Shown one piece after another: positions 1 to 11,434 of a stretch of 64,000 nt of DNA. The stretch's first letter is position 1; each line of letters opens with the position of its first letter. This stretch comes from Bryum argenteum (taxonomy: Eukaryota > Streptophyta > Bryopsida > Bryales > Bryaceae), in the NCBI GenBank assembly GCA_037043015.1, contig CM073325.1, positions 12,627,001-12,691,000 on the forward strand, given 5' to 3'. The position numbers and the translations under genes were made by a program. Below the pieces are notes generated by a model, which worked only from the letters and a program-made list of their open reading frames with translations, was not told the origin of the DNA and did no database searches.

Positions 1-1294
1 GGGTTGTACTGCCTGCGCCAGGCGTTGACTGCGAGTCCTTTGTTCCAAGCGCTCCAAAGAAGGCCAGCTTCCTTGATAGTGCGACCTTTAGACCAAACGG
101 TTGTCCACCGAAATTGGTGACTCGCCGGCAGGGTACTAGTCCAATTCCTCGCCAAGTTCGGGATATGATGGTGGCGTCGAAGCAGCTCCCGACCGGTGTT
201 GGTGGTGTATGACATGAAACTAATATCATCATGAAACTTAACCCTTAAACGCCTAGCTATACGGATTTGGGCAGCCCAGTATTGGATCACAGCATCTTTT
301 GCACTTCGGCATCATGAATAGTGCACTTTTTGAACTTGGGCATCATGAATAATCCAATCAATGATGAGCTTGCAACCTCCTACAAGTATTGTACAACCCC
401 AACCTACCTACCACAATCCTTTCAAAGCACAAAATCACTCATACAAATTGTGATTTGAATTGTAAAATTTCATTTTTTGAATGCATCAGAAGAAGGTGAC
501 CAGTTTGACATCAAAATATGAGTGAAAAAATGAGTAAATTGAGAGCTACAGAGGAGATTCTGTTGGAAACGGCTCCCTCGGGGCCGCTCAGGCGTTTAAG
601 GGTTAACGAGCCCCGAGTCAAAGTCAAGCAGATCGATGCGGCCGTAGTACAAGGCGGTCTTGTTCTTGCCCTGTCCTCGCTCGATGTTGATCACGCGGAC
701 TTTCCGGACCATTCCTGTCAGTGTGGAGGTAGGGACGCAGCTGACGAGGGACTCGGGCGCCACTTCGTCTCCCTCTGAGCTATCCATGAGCGACAGGCAG
801 CAGGAGCGGGGTTTCACCGAGTAGATGGGACATGCGGATGGGATCCGGATGGTGACTACTCCTTGGTCCCGTAGAGGGATTCGAACACCTGTCTGAAATT
901 TCACAACTAACAGCGGGAGGGGGTCGTCCGCATCTTGAAAAATGCCAGCATACTCATGCTTACACAAAATTTCGGCCGGCCCAGTCTGGAATCCTCCCCA
1001 TTGGTTGACGAACATAGAAACAGCAGCCTTTCACGCTCCGAACTCCGACGGAAGCAGATCAAAGCTATCAGCTACTTCAGTACCAGTTAGAAATCGAACA
1101 TGAGCTTGGTTCCATCCGTCCCGAACACATTGGAGACCACGGGCGTGTAGCTCGCCTGCAAGCGCGCGCGAGAATCCAGCACCTAATATCGGAACATATT
1201 CATTCCACCATAAACTGCTTCCTAAGAATTCCTCAAAGCACTGGTCCTCAATTATTTTTCGGTATTCATGGCCATCTCCAAAAATTCCTATCAA
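1..1294 (-). pseudogene. LINE-like retrotransposon ORF2 C-terminal remnant, broken
   Basis: One minus-strand frame runs from 1294 to about 603. It has a single in-frame TGA near 1031-1033, where the family pattern suggests a tryptophan (TGG). It is then cut at 602 by a TTAA-flanked MITE whose end supplies the apparent stop codon. Past the MITE, from 237 down to 1, the same frame continues open for about 79 codons off the window edge. Spaced tryptophans and phrases such as GLLWSAWNKGLAVNAWR resemble the region after the reverse transcriptase domain (zf-RVT-like) of plant non-LTR retrotransposons. The RT catalytic motif itself is not in the window. Assignment to LINEs is by pattern recognition only; the frame and its two breaks are seen directly. 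It is not an active gene. Confidence 0.5.
242..602 (+). mobile_element. TTAA-flanked MITE, copy A (361 bp)
   Basis: Both ends carry the inverted repeat CCCTTAAACGCCT, and the element is flanked by TTAA at 238-241 and 603-606. It has no coding capacity. Its interior is closely similar to 59715-60050 (same orientation) and to 27602-27948 (opposite orientation), including a duplicated phrase around gggcatcatgaat. It is inserted in the LINE-like frame described at 1-1294. Confidence 0.9.
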
Positions 1295-2456
1295 TGAAAC
1301 CCCTTATTTTCTGGGTCGGAAATAAAAACTCAATAATAGATTAAACATTCCTCCTGAAGCACACAAGTGCTGATCACGCCGCTGACAACACTACTTTCAA
1401 TAGAGCAAACATTAATATTAATTTACCATTAAAAATTAAGTAAAAAAATGGTGGTGAGGGTACAAAAGGCACTTCCCGGCATTTGCTGAAGAAAGGTACT
1501 AAAGGTACTACTAGATGGACTTAACTGCACGGCCTGGCCCCATCTACCGTCATTAGCTCCTCATGCATTTTACGGCTGCCTATAATTCATCCACAAATTT
1601 TATTCTTCGTCCAACATTCTTCCATTCACAACGTTAACTATAGGATCACTACCCTAGAGTTGTTAATTAGTATTAGAGAATCGTAACACTAAATGTCAGA
1701 TGTCACCACATTGTTACAACAATAGTAGTCAAACCATCATACTAAATGTGAGAGCATGCAGACTTTCTTGTGAGTGGAATAATGTATTGGAAGTGGTGCA
1801 ATTGGTGATTTGAAGAAAAAACAAGGAACATTGATTGCAATGGCCGCCCAAAGTGAACACTCATCTCCATGTAACACTAATTAACATGCTCATGTGCACC
1901 GGTAATTGCAAATGAAAGAATTGTGTGTCGTGAGTAGCGGGAGGAGGAGCACAGGATCCACCTTTTGTGCCCTCTCAAAATTAGCTCTCTTTTGTAATCA
2001 TGTCATGCTCTTGAAATCCTTTTTTTTAATGAAGAGTTGTCTTCTTTGATAACTCAACAAAGGGTGACCGGCGGTCGCGTTTTGCTCGACCCTCAGTCGC
2101 CACACACACTCCACCGAATGTGTGGGGCAACTAGAGGTAGGCAAAGGGCAACCACTAGTCGCCCTTTGTCGAGTTGTCGAAGAAGACAACAATGTTGTTT
2201 TATGCTCTCTAACTTGTTATACATAGTCTTGTCTACATTGTTTTGTCAACCTTTCATCTGCTCAATCGCATGTTTCCATGGTACCCACACGTTTCCCACA
2301 ACCCCTACTAAAAAATTTGATTTGAAAAATCCAACAATAGATCTTCCTTATTAAGTTGTCTACTTAGTCTACCCACCAATTTTTATCAAATTTCACTGCA
2401 TGGATCTCGGAACATTAAGACAAAGTTTCAGTTTCGCTAAAACAGCATAACTGATC
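1295..2456. other. Gene-free AT-rich stretch
   Basis: I see no coding exon with splice signals and no clear repeat with defined ends here. Short open frames around 2000-2350 lie on both strands over the same bases and have no recognisable domain. Confidence 0.5.
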
Positions 2457-2459
2457 TTA

Positions 2460-2932
2460 GAGCATCCGCTGCCTTACACTGCAAACGGTCCCGCTGAGGT
2501 TGTGAGCGGGCCCGGCCAAGGAAAGTGTGCCGCAACGGCACTATGCCAACGGTCGGCAAAAAGGCGGGCTCGTCAAATGAAGTGGTTTTGACACCAACTT
2601 GATGTCACTTGACGGGGTCACGGTACAGCCTCAGGAACCACGTCCAGGATATCCGCAAAAGGATCAAGTGACTGTGTACTTGACAACGTGCAAGTGCAAT
2701 GGTGGGAAGGGGAGGTGGAGATCGAAGGGGCACTGCACCGATGCGGCGGAGATGAAGTGGCGGGACCCGCTCGCAACTTTCAAGGAAAGAGGAGAAAAAC
2801 ATGTGACCCTATAGCCAGTCACGGGTGCGGAGGGACACACACCATCGGAGCTACACGATAAACAGGGACTCATTATTGCACGCCAAAAACCACTTACCGA
2901 GTCATTTTACACGGTATACGCAGCGGATGCTC
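2460..2932. mobile_element. PIF/Harbinger (Tourist)-like MITE, 473 bp
   Basis: The left end is GAGCATCCGCTGC and the right end is its reverse complement. Both are flanked by TTA (2457-2459 and 2933-2935), the 3-bp target typical of PIF/Harbinger elements. The interior is GC-richer than its surroundings and has no believable gene; the overlapping short frames on both strands are incidental. Confidence 0.8.
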
Positions 2933-2935
2933 TTA

Positions 2936-3741
2936 CATGAGAATGTCACGACTCTTCTTCTGAGAGGTTCGGCTATTTAAAAAAACTTCGAATTTAGAAA
3001 AATCTGAAGTGTCAAAAGTTATGTACTTGAGAATGATAGTGTCCATCGATTCTTACACAAGAATGACATTAGATACCTTTTGTTTGACACTGAAAGGTGC
3101 TAGCAAAATGAAGTAAAAGACGCATCCGTATTTTATGTGCTCGGTAGCGATGATCGAGTGATCAATAATTACTCGTTCAATATATAAGTCACAAATGCCC
3201 ATCACACGACGTCTACTCTCCTCAGAAAATTGGAACATATGCTCAAAAGCACAATTTCGAACTGTGCATGCAATCGTTACTTCACTGAGGTGTGTCATTG
3301 TACCCAGACACACGTCGAGAGAATCAAAAGATCACGATCGAGCAAATGGCAACATTTGTCACCAGCATGGCGTCACTGGACCAATTTCCCAGAAATTGGT
3401 GCGCACGAATCGATTCGTCATGGACATGTTCACAATAATAAAATACTCCACCTCAAAATTCATCAAAAGAAAACTCCAGTCAAAAAGCACGTTCACCCAC
3501 GTCGTCGGCGAAGTAATCTCCACAGAATCAACTCACACCAACCTACCTACCACCCTTGATAACAATAGTATCGCAAAACAGCAAGAGAATTCAACAACAG
3601 TGAAGAAACCATTGGGAAAAAAGAATAGCTTTATCTGTTTATGAATAGCATTGCTGTTCGAAATGCATAGTATGATAGGGATAAGAATCTCCGGGGTTCA
3701 AAAAATTAGTCTACGAGGAGCTGGGTATGAAAATATGTAGC
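2936..3741. other. Gene-free stretch downstream of the phytocyanin gene
   Basis: A 149-codon frame on the plus strand (3195-3644) has no recognisable domain, and a second frame overlaps it, so I do not call a gene. The right part presumably contains the 3' untranslated region of the phytocyanin gene. Confidence 0.4.
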
Positions 3742-4870
3742 TTAGAAGGCGAAAGCGGCAACGGCGATGGCGGCCACGAGTTGGAAGACGGAGACGGTGG
3801 TGTCGGCGATGGCGGCATTGGCGGGGGTAGCGGGAGCACCAGGCGGGGTGATCGGGTTAGCCGGGGTGGGGGTGGTTCCCGGCGGAGTTCCGGCCGCGGC
3901 GGTTGCGTTGACAGTGAGCTTCTGGCCGCTTGCGCAGTGGGTAGGAACACCGCAAATGTACGAGTTTTGTCCCGCGGCGAGCACCACGGTGTCGTTTCCT
4001 GTCTGCACCACGTTCGTCGAGGTTAGCGAGCACGCTGTGTACTCCGCTGGTGTCACCGTCATCACATTGTGACCGCGCGGATTGTACACAAACCCTGTTT
4101 CATCCGCCAAAACACACAACACCCATGTCAGCACCGACCATGGACCCCAATTGCGAACACAAAACAGAGGCCAGTACTGGCACTGATCGAAATAATAACA
4201 TGCACAGGAAATCGACACACATATCGTAGCGGGGGATGATACCACAAAGCTAGGATGCAAGCAGAAAGCTTCCATATCTGAACCTACAGCTAGTTGATAT
4301 CGATAACATTCCAAAAGCAAGCTCAGAACAAAGACTCGTACAGCTCTCGCAAAGCGCAGTGAGATCAAAATTCTAACATGCCGTAGCGAGTCCGACAGGA
4401 TACAATACCACAAAACTAGATGCAAGGCTCCGTTTTCAGAAACTCAGCTATTCGATATCGATAACGTTCAGAAGGGGAATACGAGGAGGCAAGCTCCGGA
4501 CAGAGACCCCGGTTCTTGGGAATCACGACGGGCATTGAAAGATCAAAATTCAAACATGCCGTAGCGGGTTATGATACCACAGAGCTAATAAGCTAGATGC
4601 AAGAAGGGAAAGTTTTCCATTTTGAAACTGGAGCTAGTCGATAACGTTCCACAAGGGAATGTGGGAAGGCAGGCTGCAGGGGAGCTTACGGAGCGTGTCG
4701 CCGGCGACGAAGGTTTTGCCAGTGGCCCAAGCGGCATAGAAAGTGGCGTTCGGAGGGACGGTCCATCCAGTGTTGTCACCCACAATGTAGCTGGCGCCGT
4801 GCGCCAGAGCCGCGGAGCTGACGAGCAGCACGGCCACAGCCAAGAATGCACTGCATCTTCCCTGCGCCAT
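3742..4870 (-). CDS. Phytocyanin, stellacyanin type, probably GPI-anchored (177 aa)
   Basis: Two exons: 4870-4690 and 4094-3742, with a GT-AG intron in phase 1. The protein starts with a signal peptide (about residues 1-26, ending near AHGAS), followed by a plastocyanin-like domain. The mononuclear copper ligands are visible: His69 (in GHNV), Cys108, His113 and axial Gln118 (HCASGQKL). Cys82 and Cys114 are placed to form the conserved disulfide. Gln rather than Met as axial ligand is the stellacyanin arrangement. A Pro/Thr/Ala-rich stretch (about 125-155) suits arabinogalactan-type glycosylation, and the hydrophobic tail looks like a GPI signal, so the protein should sit on the outer plasma membrane or wall. 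Roles in this family are extracellular electron transfer or cell-wall processes; the substrate is unknown. The start is the only ATG that gives a signal peptide. Confidence 0.92.
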
Positions 4871-5180
4871 CTCTGCTGCTGCTGCTGCTTCTCAGACAAC
4901 AAGTGATCGATCTGAGCTAAGCTGAGCTTCCGAAAGGCTCTCTCTATCTCTCTGTCTCTGTCTCTCTCACTCAATCACGACTGACTGACAGAGAGGTGAT
5001 AATGCGGGAGGAAGGAGCGATGCAGTGGGATTTATGAGGCCGACCCAGCTGACGAAAGTAAGGACGAGAAGATGGTGGAGCAGGTGATGGCTTTTTTCCT
5101 TTTCTTTTACAGTGAACCCGTGGTTGACGCTTCTTTTTGTCTTTTGCCATTAAGTAACCGACGGAGATGGAGTGGTTCAT
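4871..5180 (-). promoter_or_regulatory. Putative promoter and GA-rich leader of the phytocyanin gene
   Basis: On the gene strand, 4971-4937 is a GA-rich tract (CT-rich on the plus strand) just upstream of the ATG, typical of plant 5' leaders. A weak TATA-like CATAAATC lies near 5036-5029. No transcript data support the exact start. Confidence 0.35.
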
Positions 5181-5364
5181 CTTAAGTTGAGTGGTAATTA
5201 GTTGGTGTAATTACCTTAGCAGGACAGAGTGTGGCTATGGCGGAGGTGATGATGCCCACCGAATCTGCTGTTGAAAGGATGATCGAGGCGGTCTTGGTGG
5301 GCTGACCTACCGTTGTGCATTCTTCGATCAATGTCAACTCTATTGTGTTGTATAAGAAGGTGCT

Positions 5365-5580
5365 CAATAATGGCTCAATTTTCTTTCCACACATGGGAAA
5401 TCTACAGCAAAGCTTAGTCATCTTTGTGCATGGGGAAAGTAAGTAGAAAGATAGAGCAAGTAGAATCATCATCTTCAAACTCTTCCACAATGAGTTCTGA
5501 ATTTTTAAAAATGGACTTACAGGTGTTTCTAAAATGGTGCCCTAATTTGACAACCTATAATGTGTGAGATGAGTACTATC
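5365..5580. repeat. Dispersed repeat, copy 1 (partner near 21625-21840)
   Basis: The stretch beginning gctcaataatggctcaa and running past a phrase like ggtgtttctaaaatggtg is repeated in the same orientation near 21625-21840, with many substitutions and small indels. I cannot see clear termini or a target duplication, so its class is unknown. The short minus-strand frame over it is not convincing as a gene. Confidence 0.55.
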
Positions 5581-5951
5581 AAATTGACCTCTAAGTGAAG
5601 ATTAGAGCTTCACTATTGGACTTGTTCCATTGTAGATCACTCTATTATAAAGAAGAAGATCAACAAACAACTTCAAACCTAATTCAAAGCCAATTTAAAG
5701 TTATTCTTTTTCATGCGTAAAGGTCATGGCCTCAATAGTTAGATTACTAGTTTCTCTCAAGGTGAATATTATACAACTTCCTACTGTGCAATTAGCCCAT
5801 ATGTTATCCCACAAAAAAATGTGGGGGTCTCCATAGAATAAGATTCAAACCCCCGCATCATAGTTGGATCACTACGAGCACATAAAAGACTCCTGCTTAA
5901 AAACAATCATTTCTTTAATACATAGAGGAGAAACAACACGATTAATCTTAA

Positions 5952-6839
5952 CCCCTAACTCTCCTTGAAGCCCGAAATGAGTTTTTGCAATTCCGGGCAG
6001 CCTAGATGAAGGGGTTAGAAGTAATATTTTTGACTAAGAATTTTATTGGGTCCTCCTTATACTGCAAAGTGTATGTGGTAAAATTTGCAAAGTCAAATTC
6101 CAATTTTTGAGTCTTCTAGGACGATCCTTGGGTTGCGAGCCGAGATGGGGCAGCTCAAAAAAGTAACTTTTTTGATTTATTTTTTTTGAAACATGATCAT
6201 TACTAAATCACTACTCAAATTTCAAAGTGACTCAAGTCAAAAAGTTTACCAATCTTACAAGGGCAGCCTCCAAAATAATTTTAAACCAATCTTCACAATA
6301 CCCAAAAAAACTCTACCTCTAAGCACTCGTGGGGGTGTAAGCCGATTTCTTTTCTTTTTTTAAAACTTCCAACCGTAAGATCTTGTACCTAAGAATATGC
6401 CTGATTACTCTTCATAAAATTGACCGTTGGATGTTTACCATTTGAGAGATCATAACATCCAAAGTTTGTCTCCCAAGTTTTTTTGGGTATTGCGAAGATT
6501 GGTTTAAAATTATTTTGGAGGCTGCCCTTGTAAGATTGGTAAACTTTTTGACTTGAGTCACTTTGAAATTTGAGTAGTGATTTAGGAATGATCATGTTTC
6601 AAAAAAAAATAAAAATAAAAAAAGTTACTTTTCTGAGCTGCCCCATCTCGGCTCGCAACCCAAGGATCGTCCTAGAAGACTCAAAAATTGGAATTTGACT
6701 TTGCAAATTTTACCACATACACTTTGCAGTATAAGGAAGACCCAATAAAATTCTTAGTCAAAAATATTACTTCTAACCCCTTCATCTAGGCTGCCCGAAA
6801 TTGCAAAAACCCATTTCGGGCTTCAAGGAGAGTTAGGGG
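5952..6839. mobile_element. TTAA-flanked foldback element, copy C (888 bp, hairpin)
   Basis: The ends are CCCCTAACTCTCCTTG and its reverse complement, flanked by TTAA at 5948-5951 and 6840-6843. Unlike the other copies, nearly the whole element is palindromic: the arm at 5952 to about 6312 matches the reverse complement of about 6478 to 6839 with few mismatches, around a loop of about 165 bp. The loop and right arm correspond to the interior and right end of copy E (24092-24637), which lacks the left arm. It has no coding capacity. Transcription through it would give a long double-stranded hairpin. Confidence 0.88.
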
Positions 6840-6843
6840 TTAA

Positions 6844-7260
6844 TTAATGTTTTGAACGAAACCAACATAATCTCAAAATTATAGTGAGGAGTGCGAAACT
6901 TGTACAATCATAATAATAATGTGCATGACGGAGGCAGGCCATTCATCCTGCTCACCATTTGCTCATGTCCCTGCACAAGCCATGATTCATTTCGCTCAGC
7001 GACTGACAGAAACAGTTAATTTGAATTGACAATGAACCCTGTTACGTTGAAGCTAGCCAGCCTAACATAAACATAAAGCTGCATGCTGTGGCGATGTGGT
7101 GCTTTAACTTGGCTGTGTGCGTTGTGGGCTTTACTTTTAAACCTCCTCCTCCATTTCTAAAATACAAAGTATTGAAAAGACAACCGGGAAGAAATGACAG
7201 TGAAGTCTTGAAGTAAATTATTACGACTCCAGGTGAGTGCGATGTGCATGGGTTGCTTGC
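6844..7260. other. Gene-free spacer
   Basis: I see no gene or defined repeat between the foldback element and the next TTAA-flanked MITE. Confidence 0.5.
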
Positions 7261-7264
7261 TTAA

Positions 7265-7498
7265 CCCTTAAACGTCATATGCTTTCCTGATACCACACCC
7301 AAAATCTCTTTTCAACTCCATTTTTAGCATTATTCTAATTTTAATTTGCTTGAGCTCTATTCTAAGAAAGTATAGATCTCTTTAAGGTGCTCAGTTTGGA
7401 ATTCTGAAAATTCCATTTGGTATAATGGAGTGTAAGTTATGAGCAAGATTCTCTAAAAAAAAAACCCAACCCCTCGGGCTGGGTCTGACGTTTAAGGG
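7265..7498. mobile_element. TTAA-flanked MITE, copy B (234 bp)
   Basis: The termini CCCTTAAACGTCA match in inverted orientation, with TTAA on both sides (7261-7264 and 7499-7502). The interior is not obviously related to copies A, G and H, so it is a separate subfamily sharing only the ends. Confidence 0.85.
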
Positions 7499-7502
7499 TT
7501 AA

Positions 7503-8256
7503 CATGTTGTCACTCTATTTTTTCGTCAAGTACTTATATCCAAAAAGAAAAATACTCGCAGATGATGGCTCTTGACTCACTTTCAATGCCTTTTGACTCC
7601 TACACGGAAATGCAGTTTATCAGTTAAAATTTTAGAATGTGCGTGGAAGACATGCCTCATCCTATTCTCAAAACGAAGCTTGGAGTTCTTCGTCCCAAAA
7701 CTCCCTTCTACAAATTGTTTTTGTGTCAATAACTGGTTACACAACCACAACCACAAAAATATCAATTCAATAAACCTCTTCATTTTTGACAATCCTATTA
7801 TTGTGGAATATTGATTCGATGCTCCAGCTTTCGGTTTTTATTTTTTGGGGGGTCGAACCAATCGATGGATTATGAAATGAAAGCTCCAGCGAGGAAACAC
7901 GGTTTCTTTTCTTTCCGGAGTGTGGGGTTTCCTTGAAGTGTGGAGTGAGTGTAAGAAAGTCTGTAAGGGGGGGGTGGAAGAAGGTCAAATATACAGACAC
8001 TTTCATCTGGGAGGGTCATAAATGAAGTACTTAAGTGAGGGCAGGGATTCGGTGAGTGGCTGACCAATTGGACCAACAGCACCGCAGATTCAGCTCTCTC
8101 TGCCTGGTTCTCTCTGTCCTGACAGATCGCTCAGAACCATCCGTACATTTAAGTACGTAGTCTGTGTACAGTATGTACTCTCTTTAGAACACTAGTTTAG
8201 TAATTTTGCATTGGAATCCACACTGAGGGTCCGGAATTTTTTTGTGATCATCCGGT
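7503..8256. other. Gene-free stretch
   Basis: Short overlapping frames occur on both strands, none with a recognisable domain or splice context. Confidence 0.5.
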
Positions 8257-8259
8257 TTA

Positions 8260-8616
8260 GAGCATGCCCAGCCTGCACGGTGGACTGTAGAGTGGAGCCT
8301 TGTTTGGAGTGTGAGGAACTCCAGCCCACACACTATCCGTGTAACTTGGTCAAGTCTTCTAAATTCTTGAACTCCATAATTTCAAGTTATCTTGTGCTTT
8401 CATTCATGTTTTAGCGTTCCTAATAACCAATGGAAGAGTCCCAAGTGGTAGACTTTTATTGGCAAAAAAGGATTTTATTATAACCGGCTCGTCGGCGAAT
8501 GTGATTGGTCAGTGGCCTTTTCCTTTGCCCTGTCTGGTGGACTGGGATGGGGTTGCAACGCCCGGTCGAGCTTGCAGCCGAGCGACCCAGCCTAAAACAC
8601 AAGGTTGGGCATGCTC
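8260..8616. mobile_element. PIF/Harbinger-like MITE, 357 bp
   Basis: The ends GAGCATGCCCAGCCT and GAGCATGCCCAACCT (reverse complement of the right end) are flanked by TTA at 8257-8259 and 8617-8619. It is a second Tourist-like element with the same GAGCAT start as 2460-2932 but a different interior. Confidence 0.78.
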
Positions 8617-8635
8617 TTAGGCCCTTTTCTTAACA

Positions 8636-8899
8636 TAAAAACCCACGGGCAAGGATGCAATAGAATTTGAGGGAGCCTCACACCCGTGAGGTCCCTCCCA
8701 TAACCTCACAGGGATCCCTGTGAGGCATCCCTGTGAGGCTCCCTGTGAGGCTGACCATCCGGGCTGCCCGCGGGTTTTTACGCCCGGGGAGGTCCTTTTG
8801 AGAGGGGCTCCCGTGATGGGAGGATCCTCCTCGTCGGGCCTCCCGGCCCTCCTTGTCGGGTCCTCCCATCACGGGAGCCCCTCTCAAAAGGGCCTCCCC
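8636..8899. repeat. GC-rich adjacent inverted repeats
   Basis: Two palindromes sit side by side. The outer one is TAAAAACCCACGGGC (8636-8650) against GCCCGCGGGTTTTTA (8765-8779), enclosing several copies of ctgtgaggc. The second, 8786-8824 against 8861-8899, pairs almost perfectly over 39 bp around a 36-bp loop. GC content is far above the surroundings. No target duplication was recognised. Confidence 0.75.
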
Positions 8900-9131
8900 C
8901 TATACATTATCCTCCGTCATATTAAATTGATACCTAGGTTCTACATGGGCGATCCTCGTGTGATACTTGGGTATAAATTATTGGTAAAAAGCTTGAACTT
9001 CCAAAGTCAAATGGGTTTTTTTTTCTCAGAATAATCTCCTCATTTTGTTAATGTTTGCCGGTTCTTCCCGTACCTTAGTTTGGAACCACCTCGGTTCTTG
9101 CCAGTTCCTCTGTAAATATATGGTGAAATTA

Positions 9132-9226
9132 CCTAAAGGCGGGCACTCTAGATTCTTGCCTTTATAAAGATCTAACCTTCCTTACATGTACATCATGGGT
9201 ACATGATTAGGATGCTTGCTTTTAGG
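9132..9226 (+). mobile_element. 95-bp MITE, copy 1
   Basis: It begins CCTAAAGGCGGGCAC and ends in the near-complement CTTTTAGG. The element at 37202-37296 is the same length and homologous along its whole length in the opposite orientation. The flanks here are degenerate (TTA/TTT). Confidence 0.75.
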
Positions 9227-10764
9227 TTTTCACTTCTAGAATTTGTATTTAATTATGTGTATGCTTTTAAATACCACAAAAAGAAGAGTTTTGTCTTTTA
9301 TTCCTAAAAATAGTAACCAACTTAATTCATCACTCCAAGTATATAGATTCCTTAATTGCACCACAATAGGTGGTTTCACCAAAATTACATTTGTTAGAGC
9401 AACTCCAAGAAAATTGTGATATCCGCACTCATGTTGACATGTAGTTGTTTGACATGTAGAATATAGGAGCGGAGGTGGTTCTAACAAGGAGAGGCCTTTG
9501 TAAATCTCACACAATTTTAACAGACTAGAGGTGATTGGGTGGTGGGAGGCATAGAATGCAATTGAGAGGGGCATGTGCTCGTTTCGTGGGGCAATTTGCA
9601 ATGTGTAGCATAAGCAAGAGTAGAGAATTGCACACTTCGAATGCTCTTACTCCCTTGATCACAAGGTCGATTGAGTTTGGCTCTTATGATAGTAAGGCAA
9701 TCTACTCCAACTATGTAGGAAGAATACATTATCCATTGACAATAATCCAACTATGTATGAAGAATAGAGTATCATCAACAATGTGTATACATTGCTTGAG
9801 ATGCAAGTAGAATATTTATCATCTCAATTTGCAATTTGTATTCAACTATTGCTTTTGCGCAAGGTAAGAAGACATTGGATGATGCTCTACAAAGAAACCG
9901 TTGACCTTATCTTTCGTACGAAACCTTCATTTTTCCACATCTGGAGCAAGTCGTTGAAGTGTAGAATGAAACAAAAGCTGAAATAATTGCAACAAATCAA
10001 GCAAATCACGCAAAAGTCAAACCAGGTCGGCACCACAAGTCAACAGAGCTGACTGTTCGAATCCTCTCAAGAGTAAGATCGGCACTCATAGTCAACACAA
10101 TTGCCCCCAATTTTCTTCCCTTGCAGAAAGAAAATTGTGCACCATCCTCATCAGTTTCATTTGCGTACCGAAACCCAAGAATTAAAGCTGAAAAAAATGG
10201 CGCAGCAATCGTTTTTTATTTTAACCAATCAAGCGCAGGAATCGTTGGTGACTGTGCCGCTGCCGAGGTTTCAATGCGCAGACATTGCTATAGCAAATCA
10301 TTGTTCACTACTGTTTGCCACGAATATCAAATCTTTTCGTTTCAGACGGGAATAGGTACTGGTAGGTACGTAGAATCAATATTCTCGTACTTGAGATTTG
10401 TACCTAGCTTGACCTCGTCGTGTCACCTCAAATTCTTCGAACAAGGACCCTGAATCCGGGGAAGCTGGTGTTTGAATGATCCTAGCAGTGGGAGAATCAT
10501 TGGTTCACCAACTGGTCTATCGCCCAGTTTGACGTGGTTGAGTCCTCAATTCTACGCTTCTGCAGTTGTTTTCAAATGAAGATTCTTGTTAAAAAGAAGC
10601 AGTTTCTCGATACGAGGGATTCAGCTCAGTCACGGTCGCTTGCGTTGACAAAACCGGCTCACTTTTGGCTTCAATCTTGAAAGCTCTACACTCATAGTTC
10701 ACCTATCAAGGTTTGCTTCCTGTAACTTACATCTACATCTGCCTAATCTAATGAGAATCTATTA
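9227..10764. other. Gene-free stretch
   Basis: No exon structure is seen. A GAGCA...TGCTC pair flanked by TTA at 9394-9649 hints at a decayed PIF-like MITE, but its termini match poorly. Confidence 0.4.
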
Positions 10765-10980
10765 CCCTCAATTCTGTCAAAATGGCGCTATTCCATGTAC
10801 CATTTTGTCACACGAGATCATACATACAGAATGGTGTATTCTGTAATATCACACCATATTTTGTAATATCACTCTTTTGTATACATTATCAGTCATTTGC
10901 CATAATTTCACTTACAAATCCTGTTATGTCACATTGTCTTTGAACTACAGTTGTGCATTTTCGTTTCACGGAATCGGGGG
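10765..10980 (+). mobile_element. AATTCCGTTAAAATGG-family MITE, copy 1
   Basis: The left end CCCTCAATTCTG and right end CGGAATCGGGGG are inverted. The interior contains repeated phrases of the form tgtaatatcac. It is the most diverged of three full copies (others at 11435-11687 and 14027-14279). Confidence 0.7.
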
Positions 10981-11434
10981 TTGTAAACTAAGCATATTAC
11001 AATGTTTCAAACTAAAGTAGTGTGAGGAAAGAAAGAGTTTTGGAGAAAGAAGGCCGGGATGTTCGATCATTGAGGTCGATCATATTTCATCTGGAATAGC
11101 AATTGATAGGCTTCAATCAGGATAGAATGTAACTTAGTATGAGAACTTTCTTGAGCTTACGGAGCTTTGTGATGAAGTAATTAAAGCGGTGGTGCAGGCG
11201 ACGACTTTCGTTGCAAGGAAGACGATGAATGTGTGCGCAGAGTGAGTGGGCAGAGGTCTCGATTTGTGCTGCACTGCTCGAATTCAGCATGAAAACAGGG
11301 ATTGTCCGTGTCCCATTCGATCCTTCCTTGCTAATGAATCTCCAATTGTTGAAATAAGTGGCCTTTGACCGGCTCTTGCACGCATTACAATACCAAGGTA
11401 GCTAATCAAGTCAATCGTCTCTTACTACTCGAAA

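Noticed and set aside
3195..3644. 149-codon plus-strand frame
   Set aside because: No recognisable domain, an overlapping frame over the same bases, and no promoter or splice context.
9394..9649. TTA-flanked GAGCA...TGCTC pair, possible PIF-like MITE
   Set aside because: Only about five to seven terminal bases match; not distinguishable from chance.
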